A DNA stretch of 15,533 nt, taken from contig NW_005178396.1 of NCBI RefSeq assembly GCF_000341285.1, forward strand, positions 1 through 15,533. The letters are read 5' to 3'. The position numbers and the translations under genes were made by a program. The notes under the pieces were generated by a model, which ran no database searches, was not told the DNA's origin, and worked only from the letters and a program-made list of their open reading frames with translations. This DNA is from Galdieria sulphuraria. Lineage: Eukaryota > Rhodophyta > Bangiophyceae > Galdieriales > Galdieriaceae. Each line of letters begins with the position of its first letter. Within the stretch, counting starts at the first letter, position 1. Below, one piece after another: positions 1-8,415 of this stretch.

Positions 1-480
1 ACGCCCCTTTTCTTTCAATTTACCCATCCTTCCCCACCCACCAACAATAATGGCAATTTCAAAATCACAATCTGCCTCTGGGTTGGCCCCCTTTCTTCCC
101 AATTGCAATTGGCCCCAATCTTTCCTCCCACTCATTTTCCCCATGGCAATTTCAAAATCACAATTGCCTATCCACATTTCGAATTGACCCATTTCCAATT
201 TGGCCCCAATCCTTCCTCCCCTCCCACTCATTTTACCCCATGGCATTTTTCAAATCACAATTGCCCATCCACATTTCGACCTACCTCCAATTCGCAACTT
301 GTGCCCCCATTCTTCCCCTCACTAATTTTCAACCCAATGCTACACTATCCAATCCACAATCGACAACCATCCCTCTTCCACTTTCAATTGGCCCCTTTTT
401 TCCCCATTCCCTCCAAGACAATTTTCAAACCAAAGTTGCACTATCATCCTTTACCCGCAATCGACCATTGCGTTCCCCCA
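1..480 (+). repeat. C-rich minisatellite-like head block of unit A
   Basis: The block is strongly C-rich and G-poor on the plus strand. It is built from degenerate subrepeats with the order cccatttccaattt, acccattcttcccc, atggcaatttcaaaatcac. The CCATGG-led subrepeat occurs at 141 and again at 238, a 97 bp step, and a more degenerate copy starts near 51. The plus strand stays open for 126 codons (103-483), giving a Pro/Phe/His/Ser-rich peptide. I attribute that to the scarcity of stop triplets in C-rich DNA, not to a gene. Confidence 0.8.
145..168. other. Perfect 7-bp inverted repeat (hairpin) in C-rich block A
   Basis: GGCAATT (145-151) and AATTGCC (162-168) can pair around a 10 base loop. 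The same arms occur in unit B at 1469-1475 and 1486-1492, again perfect and 10 bases apart, and with one bulge at 1561-1585. In C and D the right arm has drifted. The hairpin occupies the same place in each subrepeat. Confidence 0.5.
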
Positions 481-482
481 TA

Positions 483-527
483 AAACTTAATATAACCCTA
501 ATATAACTTAATAAAACTTAATAAACA
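483..527 (+). repeat. Short degenerate acttaata repeat at head/tail junction of unit A
   Basis: Four imperfect copies of a 9-12 bp motif built on aacttaata lie in a row directly after the C-rich block. They mark the abrupt change from C-rich head to AT-rich tail. I see no equivalent in units B, C or D. Confidence 0.55.
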
Positions 528-1316
528 TAACAAAAGAAAATTGACCTTCGTGACATTACACAATTACTCTACTGTCAAAAAAATAAAGTTATTGCAATTT
601 TTGGTTTTCTCGGTTCATTTCTATTATTTTCATTTCTAAACTGTATCCTACTTAATTTTTTTTGGACATCTTTAATCCCTTAAACGCAACTTCTTTTTGT
701 GTATCATTCAAAATTGTGTCTTATCGCTCGCATAGATTGGTTTCTATTTTGCAATTTACTCATGGTTAAAAATTAAATATTCCACTAATTGTATGATCCT
801 AATTCTTTTTTGTTTATGTTGCGATTAATTCTATTTAATTATTTTTGCATCTGTGGTTTCTATTTTTAGTAACTGTTTTGAAACAAAAAATTATCTTCTC
901 TTGTCCATTAAGCAGCTACTTTATTATTTATATTTTTTTAATAAATTTTTTTTACTTTATTCAATTTATTGTGTCTAAAAAGAATTTACTTTGAAACATT
1001 GACATATAAGCGTTGAAAATCAAGGCGGTAATAAATTTTTTTATTTTCATTTTCATTGTTTTAATTAACTATAGTATTTTGTTAGCAAAGTTTTATCAAG
1101 TTTAAAAAAGATTAATTTGGACTGAGGTTCGACTATGAAAATATAGAAATATTGCGTCAACAGTATGTCGTCAATCTTACTATCACCCCCATCTCATAAA
1201 ATATAATTGAAGGTCAACTTTTAATCTTCTACTTTTAAAATTTGAATCCCTCTAACACTCTTCTTGTATTTTCTTAATTTCCTCAATTCAAATTACTCTG
1301 TCCTTTTCATACACTG

Positions 1317-1703
1317 TCCTTACAGTTTTCGATACCCCTTCCCATTTCCAATTTACCCATTATTCCCCCACTACTCATGATAAATCCCAAATCTAAATCG
1401 CTGTTGTGTTGGCCCCCCTTTCTTCCCAATTTGCCCGCAATCCTTACCCCCAACTCATTTTCCCCCATGGCAATTTTTAAATCACAATTGCCCATCCACA
1501 TTTCGAATTGACCCCTCTCCAAATTTGCCCATTCTTCCCCCCCCACTCATTTTCCCCCATGGCAATTTCTAAATCACAATTGACCCCAACCCTCTTCCAC
1601 TTCCAATTGGCCCCTTCTTTCCTCCATCAACACTCCCCCATTACAATTCTCAAACCAAAGTTGCACTACCATCCTTTACCCGCAATCGACCATTTCATTC
1701 CCC
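1317..1703 (+). repeat. C-rich minisatellite-like head block of unit B
   Basis: This is the same family as the head of A. CCATGG-led subrepeats start at 1465 and 1557, a 92 bp step. The block ends with a stretch (about 1600-1700, Ccaaagttgcac then ccgcaatcgaccat) that matches the end of the block in A (about 385-475). This shared end shows that the heads of A and B have the same internal order. Runs of C reach eight at about 1538-1545. Confidence 0.8.
1469..1492. other. Perfect 7-bp inverted repeat (hairpin) in C-rich block B
   Basis: GGCAATT (1469-1475) pairs with AATTGCC (1486-1492). This is the same hairpin as at 145-168 in unit A, with a slightly different loop, so stem and position have survived about 1.33 kb of tandem duplication. 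Confidence 0.5.
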
Positions 1704-2592
1704 CATACATACTCTCTTATCAAATGACAATTTACCAGATGCAATTCTTTGTTTTTTCCAGTTCGTTTACTATTTTTTTGAACCATCTACTTGATCCTTT
1801 TCAATATGTCTATTTCTTTGTTGAATAAAAAACCTTTCTTTCTATACATTCCATGACTATGTCCTCTTTTTTTATAAATTAGTTGTCACTTTTGAAGTTG
1901 TTAATTTTTAAAAAAAATAATCCGTACGTTTATGGCGTGTCTATAGTATAGCGTGTCAAGGCAGCTATAAAATTTTACTGATCATCATTATTTTTATTGT
2001 CTATATTTTTAGTAAATATTGTAAAACTAAACTAAAAATTACTTACTTTTGTCAATCAAATGAAGAATGTACAAATATAACTCTTTAAAATTAATTCTTT
2101 TTTTGCTTTGTTGAGTTTTCTGTTTTCATATCATATTTACTTTGAATATTTAATTGTAATAGTTGAAAATTAAGTCAATGACTAAATTTTTTAACAATGT
2201 TTCAAATGTTTCAATTAACTATATTAAATTGTTATTACATTTTCATTACAAATTTAATAATAGAAGATTATTTTAGAGTAAAAATGTATTATGAAAGCAT
2301 GGAAACATTATGTGACAGCGTGTAATTAAACTTTCTACTACTACTATCTCATAAAATATAACTGAAGTTCAAATTTCAATCTTTTGCTTTTCGAATTGGA
2401 ATTTTTCAAACACTCTTCCTGATGGATGGATTCTCCCAAGATTTTTAATTCACACACAGTCCTCTTTGCACACTGTCCTCAATTTCAAATGCCCCCATTT
2501 CCAATTTACCCATTCTTCCCCGCATCCATAATGGCAATTTTCAAATCAACACAATCGCCTTTGGGTTGGCCCCTCTTCTCCAATTTCCTCAA

Positions 2593-2617
2593 CCCCTTTC
2601 CCCACCCATTTTCCCCC
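2593..2617 (-). other. Potential G-quadruplex / i-motif in unit C
   Basis: On the plus strand four C-runs of 4, 4, 3 and 5 are separated by loops of 3, 1 and 5 bases. The minus strand therefore meets the usual rule of four G-runs of three or more with loops of up to seven. A second instance with loops 3, 1 and 6 lies at 2723-2746. Folding cannot be judged from sequence alone. Confidence 0.5.
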
Positions 2618-2852
2618 ATCGCAATTTCCCCACTCTTTCCCATTTCCAATTACCCATTCTTTCCCAGCCCACCACAATGGCAATTTCAAATCACGATCAC
2701 CTTTGTGGTTGGCCCAAATTGGCCCCTTTCCCCACCCATTTCTCCCATCGCAATTTCCCCACTCTTTCCCATCTCCAATTTACCCATTCTTTCCCACCCC
2801 ACACCCAGAATGGCAATTTTCAAATCAAAATTGAGCGGGCCCATTTTCAATC
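2593..2852 (+). repeat. Two tandem copies of a 130 bp subrepeat
   Basis: The motif cccctttccccaccc occurs at 2593 and again at 2723, exactly 130 bp apart. The sequence that follows is closely matched between the two copies: atcgcaatttccccactctt, then a cccattctttccca stretch, then atggcaattt. Unit D has one copy of this segment, starting near 8251. A duplication in C or a deletion in D by slippage or unequal exchange explains most of the length difference between C and D. Confidence 0.75.
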
Positions 2853-2932
2853 GGCCTCTCTTTTCAAATTGCCCATCTTTCCCATTACCAGAAAAAATCA
2901 CTAAAAAGTGTGTATTGTATACTGGCGCTCAA

Positions 2933-2956
2933 CATATTATGCAGAATCAGACCCAA
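2933..2956 (+). repeat. 24-bp island identical in C and D
   Basis: The stretch from catattatgcag to agacccaat is identical in C (2933-2956) and D (8453-8476), inside tails that elsewhere differ at about one base in four or five. It lies just after the C-rich head in both copies. No function is assigned. Confidence 0.6.
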
Positions 2957-3270
2957 TAGCAAAATCAAAATTCTCGTCTAACAGAATAGAATAGCAATAT
3001 AATCCAACAATTAGTCATCTGTAAAAAGAATGCACTCGAATGAGTTGTGGTCAACGACCTGTTTTATAGTAAAAGCAATCTACAGCTATCAAAAAAGAAT
3101 GTAGAGGATTTTCTCTCATTATGATTCTTGCCAAGCAAACTATCAACTAGGTTATCCTTTATGCGTTAAGATAATTGACTACTAGTACTAGTTGGTATTT
3201 TGTTTGTCAAACCTACTTGAGTAAATTCTTCTAATAAATCCATATGATCATTGTGCATTTGCTACTAAAG

Positions 3271-3318
3271 AGACTATCGACGATATATAAATACTATATG
3301 AAACAAAGTCTAAGATAT
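3271..3318 (+). promoter_or_regulatory. Conserved TATA-like core in unit C tail
   Basis: A 48 bp stretch containing tatataaata (3284-3293) is kept in unit D at 8782-8827. Twenty consecutive bases around the TATA-like element are identical between copies. The element fits the general TATA-box pattern, but no gene follows it, so a promoter role is only a possibility. AT-rich DNA makes such strings common; the conservation between copies is what makes this one worth listing. Confidence 0.25.
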
Positions 3319-3586
3319 GAATAACTCCACTAACATATGGGATAGTTTTCGTGTGCTAGTATAAAACAACTTGATGGAAAAAAAGACTCATGAAAAATGG
3401 ACAGACAATATAAGGTAATTCAAACAACCCATGTCATTCTAGTAACACTATCTAAGCAATATTCAACTTGAGAATGCACAATGAAGTTACTCCTATTTAT
3501 GTCACTTGCCTTGTATATGTCTTCTTCAGTAGTTAAAACTTGTCTTTGATTCACAAATCAGCAAATTGTCTAAAGTGCATTCTTAC

Positions 3587-4143
3587 GTAGGCATGATGTA
3601 AAAGTCTGTAAGAGTGAGATCGTTTTTTCCAACTTCTTACCAATCTGAGTTTCCATACTACAAAACAAGTATCAGTTTGTTTTTCAATCATCATAAAAAA
3701 TACTCTTTTGTCTTTCTATTTGCTGAGAAAAGAAAAGAGTAATGAATTAACGAATTGATAGCGTATTACAATTCTTTAGTCTTGTGTCTAGCAATCCAAA
3801 AATACTGTACTTTTTTATATGAATTGTTCGTGCTTCTTGAAATAGCTAGCTTTATACCGTCAAAGTCATTTCTTTTGGTATCTGGAACAATCTCTTCCAA
3901 GTGCAAGTTGACCAGGTTCTGTTCGTTCGTAGAGCTGTTTCCATCTGACCTTGGTGTCGAAGAAAATTGATAAACTTGAGTGTACACACTTTGGGAAATG
4001 TTTTCTTTTTCTTCTTGTTGTGGACTGTCAAGTCTACTGCTTTCTCTTTTTCTTTATACCTTGGTTTCCTTGGAAAGTTTCAAAGAGCTACGAAGTAAAC
4101 CTGCTCTCTCTCCTTTTTGGTTACATGATACTTGATTGCTGTT

Positions 4144-4174
<31 letters not shown>

Positions 4175-5700
4175 TATGTATGTATTTATGTTTAGAGCGA
4201 TATAGTCTTGACACCTTGTTTTTCAGTTTAAAAGAAACAAAAATTGAGTCATTGATGATAGGATGTATATCTTATAGTTTAGCAATTGTTGAAAACACTC
4301 TAAATATTTTCGAGTCAAACGGAAAGGTAGTTGGAACAACGAATTTCGGGGTCTCTATGGAAAAAAAAGACAATGAAATTTGATAAACAATTGGCAACGT
4401 TGGTCAACTGAATCAAAGCCAGTGAACAAAGAATTCGTGAAATGTATGGACCAGTCCATTCTCAAAAGAATAAGAATATGCAAGTAGTAAACAGAAAGCT
4501 TTATGAATAAATAGATGGGATGTAACTATATGTAGTTTTCATTTATGAAAAGCCTACTGAAAGTTATTTATTGGAATCCTTTTATCCAGAATGAGGTAAA
4601 GTAAGATCCTTGGCAACTTTAAACAAAACAATAATTATGGTACTTCTTATCCTATACCCAATTACCAAAGGACTGCTAGTCAGTTGAAAAAACTCCATAC
4701 CAAATATACAACACCTCAAAATGACTACTGTTCGACAATCAAACCCTTTCCAAATTTTGCAACGTTTCCTTATTTCTTTTCACCAAAAAAAAAAGCCATT
4801 TTACCTTTTATATTCCAAAGTTTAAACTATTTCGCAGTTGTACGAGACTGAAATTTACAATGGACACAAAGTTATGAAACACTATCAGAGGATCTCATAG
4901 GACATGAAAAAGTACAAGTTGACTTTGTCAAAGTTCACAAAATCGTTTTCTCTGTTAAGGCATACAAATAAGTACCTTCAAGTAGGTATTTCAAACATAT
5001 TTTAACAGGAAACAATTGAACTCAAAATTCGAATTTTCCAGAAAGAAAGAGAGGGTAGCATATATCGAAGGAAAATTTCCAAAAAAAAAATGACACCTCG
5101 TGTTTCTCTGTTCATAAAGGAGTAGAACCATACATAAAATGGTGCGAAAATAGAAAAATAACACTTGAGCTTGTTTTGAAAAACTCCATACAATAAAACT
5201 AATCGTTCAATAAATGAAAGTTTTATCTATAACCATCTCATGGATCATTTCAACCGTCTCTCTCGATATCTTGTTACATTTGAAATAGCCTCCTTGAAAG
5301 AAAAGTTTTGTAAAAAGTGGAAAAAAGAGTGCGACACCAACTTTGACTCGAAAGACGTTATTCATATTTTTTTTTTACCTTTTCCATTTTCTCATAAATA
5401 TATAGTTTTTTACGTTCTTTTTCACTCGCTCATTTTTGCACAGAGTTTTCTCATCTTCTAAAAGTCAAAACGCTTCATCTCCTTATAAGAGTCAACTCAA
5501 ACTCCCAAGTTTCATTTCTTCCATAGTCTTGAGCCTATAATCCAACACTATTCGTTTTATATAGCCTTTTTCCAATCCATTTTCATATTCGAGCAACAAA
5601 ATTGAGCTTTGTAAATACAACATACGCTGCAGCAGGCTAGTATAATCTTCTCTCAACGAAGCAAACACAGACCTTCTTTTCTAGTTTATCTTTTGAACTT
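3587..5700. other. Spacer, left part: no gene supported
   Basis: This unique sequence lies between units C and D. Open frames are at most 83 codons, within the chance range for this composition. The only clear features are the TA microsatellite at 4144-4170 and A-runs near 4782-4793 and 5080-5090. I recognise no protein motif, RNA gene or mobile-element signature. Confidence 0.5.
4144..4170. repeat. (TA)n microsatellite
   Basis: Twenty-seven bases of uninterrupted TA repeat (13 units plus one T) are followed at once by a short gatgtatgtatgtat stretch, a GTAT tetranucleotide repeat. Two plus-strand open frames run through it and read as alternating Tyr/Ile; these are artefacts of the repeat. 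Confidence 0.95.
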
Positions 5701-7900
5701 TTCAAAAAGTTTCCTGTAGACCTATGGTGGTGAGATCTCTTCCACCGGTAATCTCATACAGCAATCCAACGTCTATTGATGTGCATATTACGTTAAACCA
5801 GAAAGTAGTAAACAATAAATAAACCAAGAATATGCAGAAACTTTCTCCATTTATTGTTTGACAGAAACTATTGGAGATACTTTTCAACAATTTCAATGGC
5901 ACTCTCGCTTGTGTTTTCAAGTATATGATGTCAGTAACTGTAAATCGATTGGAAGAAATGTTGAACAATTCCTAAAAATTTTTCTAGGTATCACAGGTGA
6001 TGTATCTACTTTATCTTCCTCGATTGACTCCAACATACATATTCGTTCAACATGTATACCTCTTCATAAAACTCAAACAGCATTGCTACGGCATGAACAG
6101 GATCTTTTTTTTAACCATTCCTTGACTTTTAAAAGACAAAGTAGTACCTAATAGAACCTACATTCCAAGACTTGTGCTCCCAAACAAAAATCCAACAGAG
6201 TCGCTCTAAAACTAGTCAATAGGGTCTTGGACAGATTGTTCAAAGCACGTCGAGACGCATTCATAAAAGTGTGAAAAGTCAAATGGTAGAAATAAATAAA
6301 TGTGACGATACAGAATAAACAGATGGACTTGGAGAAACAGTCGTCGAGGAGGAGTCTTTGTCATTTGAAAGAGTCGGTTTCTTGGTGATCCATCAATGTT
6401 TCTTGTACAACGTCCAACCTGGCTTGCGTCTCTTCTTGAAAAGCTGGGACAATAGCCAAAACATTAGGTTAGGTATTATACAAGAAAAAAGTCTCCTTGA
6501 TTACTGCTAGACCTTTGAGAACAATCTCTCCATTGTTATCGGTAATAAATGTACAAGATAGTTTTTGGCTTTACACGGCATCTTTTTGCAACGTCTTGAA
6601 TGTTGCTCTCTGTGTTTTCAAAAAACTGAGTGAATCACAAAATATCTTTACAAAACAACTTGAGGTGTTTATCCATTTCTGTGGAGTGTTGATATAACCT
6701 TGAGAACCAGAAAAGGAAACCAAAAAAGGATTTCATCTATTCACCAAAAAAAGGGACAGAAAGATTGATTGGTTTTACAAGGAAACAATCAGTTCCCAAA
6801 AAAAAGAAAAAAAAAGCTGCAACACTATGTTCAACCAGCTGTATTGCTTTCAACAGACTCGACACAACCAATTGGTAACGAGTCTCTGATACGGATGACA
6901 ACACTCTCTCAAACTATAGGAGAGAATGGGCAAGCAATGTCATCAAGGTTTTGGATAAACATGGGAAAAGACTGTTTCCAACTTGATGATGGTAAAAATC
7001 AACAAGGCAGGGAATTCTACAGAAATAGCAATCTAATGAGAAACCAATGCCAAGTCTTGTTGTCTCATCCAAAAAGCAACCAACAAAGATTGACAAATTT
7101 GCAGAGAGTTGGTATTTAAAGACGTTATTGAAGCTTCTATTGTATTTGATAGCAAAGGTTTTCCATGAAATAATTGCAAAGAAGAAAAGGCTTCATAAAG
7201 CGAATTCACTCTTTTTCATTACAAGTGATTTCTTGGATCTGGTACTTGAGAATAGTCAACCAACATCATGAATTGATATTTGAGTTTAGAAAAAGAGATA
7301 TCAAGGAGTTAAGGAATATGTAAAGGTGATTTCGTGGAGACTTGTTAAAAGTCTCACAAATGCAGGGGTACAATACGCTTATTGTATGGATAATTTGAGG
7401 GAATAGTAGGGGAATATTGTCCCGATGTAGGGGCAGTGTTTGGAGAGTGAAACATACTTTTATAAGTATCACCTGAAGACAATCTAGTAAAACCAAACCT
7501 ATCTCCAAGGCTGTAGTTGCTGCACTTTTTTCGTACAGACATTAACAAGCCCTTGTCGTTGACGACTAGAACACAGTTCTTGGCTATGGATAAAACTGTA
7601 CTTCAATCCTTCAAGTATGGTTATGCTTCAACAGGTAAACAAAAAGTTTTCAAGGGCTCTTTTCTTGTGTTTCTTGGGGTGTCTTTGTCTCAAGGTTTCG
7701 TAAAGACTTGATCTTCGAAAAGGACAACTTTTCTTTGACTTTTACTACTTGTAGCTTTGTTCAATGTCTCGGTAAACCAAACGATGATATCATTCAACTG
7801 GCTACTCAACTCAATCACTTGTGTTTTTCCAAACTAGTTACTCTCAAGGGTACTTGTCCATTTTTAAAGAGTCATTTCAAACAATATTGAGGTGGAACCT
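5701..7900 (-). pseudogene. Possible decayed or intron-split gene, unidentified
   Basis: This stretch has more protein-like open fragments than the rest of the spacer, mainly on the minus strand. The best are minus 7808-7696 (about 37 codons, containing VIELSSQLNDIIVWFTETLN), minus 7602-7354 in the same frame (about 83 codons, containing KNCVLVVNDKGLLMSVRKKC), and minus 6560-6482 (containing TDNNGEIVLKGLAVIKETFF). Stops interrupt every frame, so an intact single-exon gene is excluded. Alternatives are a multi-exon gene with short introns, a pseudogene, or chance. The plus strand offers rival frames at 5858-6151, 6319-6507, 6769-7119 and 7708-7890, so even the strand is uncertain. No family is recognised. 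Confidence 0.2.
6444..6481 (-). other. Candidate 38 bp intron on the minus strand
   Basis: Read on the minus strand, 6481 to 6444 begins GTATAA, contains cctaacctaat (branch-point-like) and ends GTCCCAG. Removing it joins an upstream open frame of about 29 codons (ending GLAVIKETFF) to a downstream open frame of about 76 codons that ends at a TAG near 6216. The joined frame is about 107 codons. Introns this short are known in some compact eukaryotic genomes. GT and AG pairs are frequent by chance, so this stays tentative. Confidence 0.2.
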
Positions 7901-8133
7901 AAACATGTTACAGACTGTTTTTTTTGCTGAATTGAAACGTATTTTTTTGTTGTGGTGATTCAAAACAAGTATTTTTGAAAAAAAAGGAAAAAAAATAACC
8001 ATTTTTTGTCATTCTTCTCTTCTTTTGCATAGAATGTGTCTTTGCAGCATTGGCTCTTAATGTTTCGTTATCACTGTGGAAATCAAAGTTAACTTTCTTG
8101 GAATGATCTTTTACTGTTTCAAATGGCTTTACT
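7901..8133. other. T-rich spacer end, no feature
   Basis: This stretch has T-runs of seven or eight (near 7919-7926 and 7950-7956) and A-runs near 7979-7996, with no open frame. It does not match the sequence that precedes units B or C, so unit D begins abruptly at 8134. Confidence 0.5.
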
Positions 8134-8144
8134 GATTTTTACAC

Positions 8145-8415
8145 ACACTGTCCTCAATTTCAAATGCCCCTTTTCCAATTTACCCATTCTTCCCCCCACC
8201 CATAATGGCAATTTCAAATCACGATCACCTTGGGGTTGGCCCCAATTGGACCCTTTCCCCACCCATTTTCCCCCACCGCAATTTCCCCACTCTCTCCCAT
8301 TTCCAATTTACCCATTCTTTCCCACCACACCCATATTGGCAATTTTCAAATCAAAATTGCGCGGGCCCATTTACAATCGGCCACTCTTTCCAAATTGCCC
8401 ATCTTTCCCATTAGC
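8145..8415 (+). repeat. C-rich head block of unit D
   Basis: This is the shortest head of the four. It has only two atggcaattt/ttggcaattt subrepeats (near 8203 and 8337), where C has three. The order otherwise follows C, including the gcgggccc motif (8361-8368) and the terminal cccatctttcccatta (about 8398-8413). Three overlapping plus frames (8123-8485, 8205-8414, 8230-8517) are open together, which is what low-complexity C-rich DNA produces and argues against any of them being a gene. Confidence 0.8.
8251..8274 (-). other. Potential G-quadruplex / i-motif in unit D
   Basis: C-runs of 3, 4, 3 and 5 with loops of 3, 1 and 5 bases lie at the position matching 2593-2617 in unit C. The spacing is the same in both copies. 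Confidence 0.5.

Larger units (their letters stand above)
1..1282 (+). repeat. Repeat unit A (left-truncated), tandem array
   Basis: This is the first of three tandem units. The C-rich head covers about 1-480 and an AT-rich tail covers about 481-1282. A shared anchor (atttacccat) sits at 18-27 here, 1351-1360 in unit B and 2504-2513 in unit C, so A and B are spaced about 1.33 kb. The tail matches the tail of B at several points, for example ctcataaaatataa at 1193 against the same motif at 2348, and the cactcttc stretch just after each. Identity in the tail is only moderate by eye, so these are old copies. The short lead sequence that opens B and C is missing because it would lie just left of the window. 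No gene was found in the tail. Confidence 0.8.
1283..2439 (+). repeat. Repeat unit B, tandem array
   Basis: This is the second tandem unit. It opens with a lead (about 1283-1320) ending in acactgtcct that matches the lead of unit C (2446-2480). The C-rich head runs to about 1703 and the AT-rich tail to 2439. Anchors in the head and tail give a B-to-C spacing of about 1155-1162 bp. The tail (1704-2439) aligns with the tail of A, not with those of C and D. I see no gene, RNA or regulatory element I can support in this tail; it is T-rich with many stops in every frame. Confidence 0.8.
2470..2895 (+). repeat. C-rich head block of unit C
   Basis: The block carries three atggcaattt-type subrepeats (near 2530, 2678 and 2810). 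It ends with gcgggccc (2835-2842), a feature shared with D but absent from A and B, and then a cccatctttcccatta stretch also found in D. A frame of 177 codons (2426-2959) is open on the plus strand, but the equivalent peptide in D is broken between frames, so the reading frame is not conserved between copies. Confidence 0.8.
2440..3586 (+). repeat. Repeat unit C, direct repeat partner of unit D
   Basis: This is the third unit of the array. Its head (about 2440-2895) belongs to the same C-rich family as A and B, but its tail (about 2896-3586) is unrelated to the A/B tail and matches unit D (8134-9098) over its whole length. Fixed points include the shared 24-bp motif at 2933-2956, the TATA-like core at 3271-3318 and the end motif ttgtctaaagtg at 3566-3577. 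Identity to D is roughly 75-80% by eye. C is about 180 bp longer than D, mostly because its head has an extra copy of a 130 bp subrepeat. Confidence 0.88.
2896..3586 (+). other. AT-rich tail of unit C, no gene seen
   Basis: This stretch has no open frame of note. It is conserved with the tail of unit D at about 75-80% by eye. Changes are spread without a three-base rhythm, and indels of 1-5 bases occur, for example around 3207-3215 and 3318-3330. That pattern looks like non-coding sequence diverging neutrally, with a few better-kept islands that are listed separately. Confidence 0.65.

Noticed and set aside
1307-1546. Minus-strand 79-codon frame with Met-Gly-Lys/Gly-Glu-like repeats in the C-rich block (similar frame at 2686-2901)
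   Set aside because: Also a product of the repeat composition; start and frame are not kept between copies.
2426-2959. 177-codon plus-strand frame, the longest in the window
   Set aside because: It lies in a C-rich block with few possible stops, reads as a Pro/Phe/Ile/Ser/His-rich repetitive peptide, and the matching sequence in unit D splits between frames. Shared frames at 103-483, 1508-1828 and 8123-8517 have the same cause.
1-3586. CRISPR array
   Set aside because: Repeats are long, degenerate and contiguous, without short exact repeats and unique equal-length spacers.
4132-4383. 83-codon plus-strand frame through the TA microsatellite
   Set aside because: Its N-terminal part is an alternating Tyr/Ile artefact of the TA repeat and the remainder is within chance length.
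6497-6697. Faint resemblance of a 66-codon plus frame to the leucine-rich N-terminal region of Sec7-type ARF exchange factors
   Set aside because: The match was by eye over about 50 residues at low identity; neighbouring fragments do not continue it and the opposite strand competes.
6769-7119. 116-codon plus-strand frame with a basic cluster PKKRKKK near its start
   Set aside because: The basic cluster comes from a run of A-rich DNA (6795-6815), the length is only slightly above the chance range, no homologue is recognised, and the opposite strand is about as plausible.
6781-7890. Reassigned stop codons (TAA/TAG/TGA read as amino acids) to explain interrupted frames
   Set aside because: All three stops occur in the frame, no recognised conserved residue aligns with them, and decay or introns are simpler explanations.
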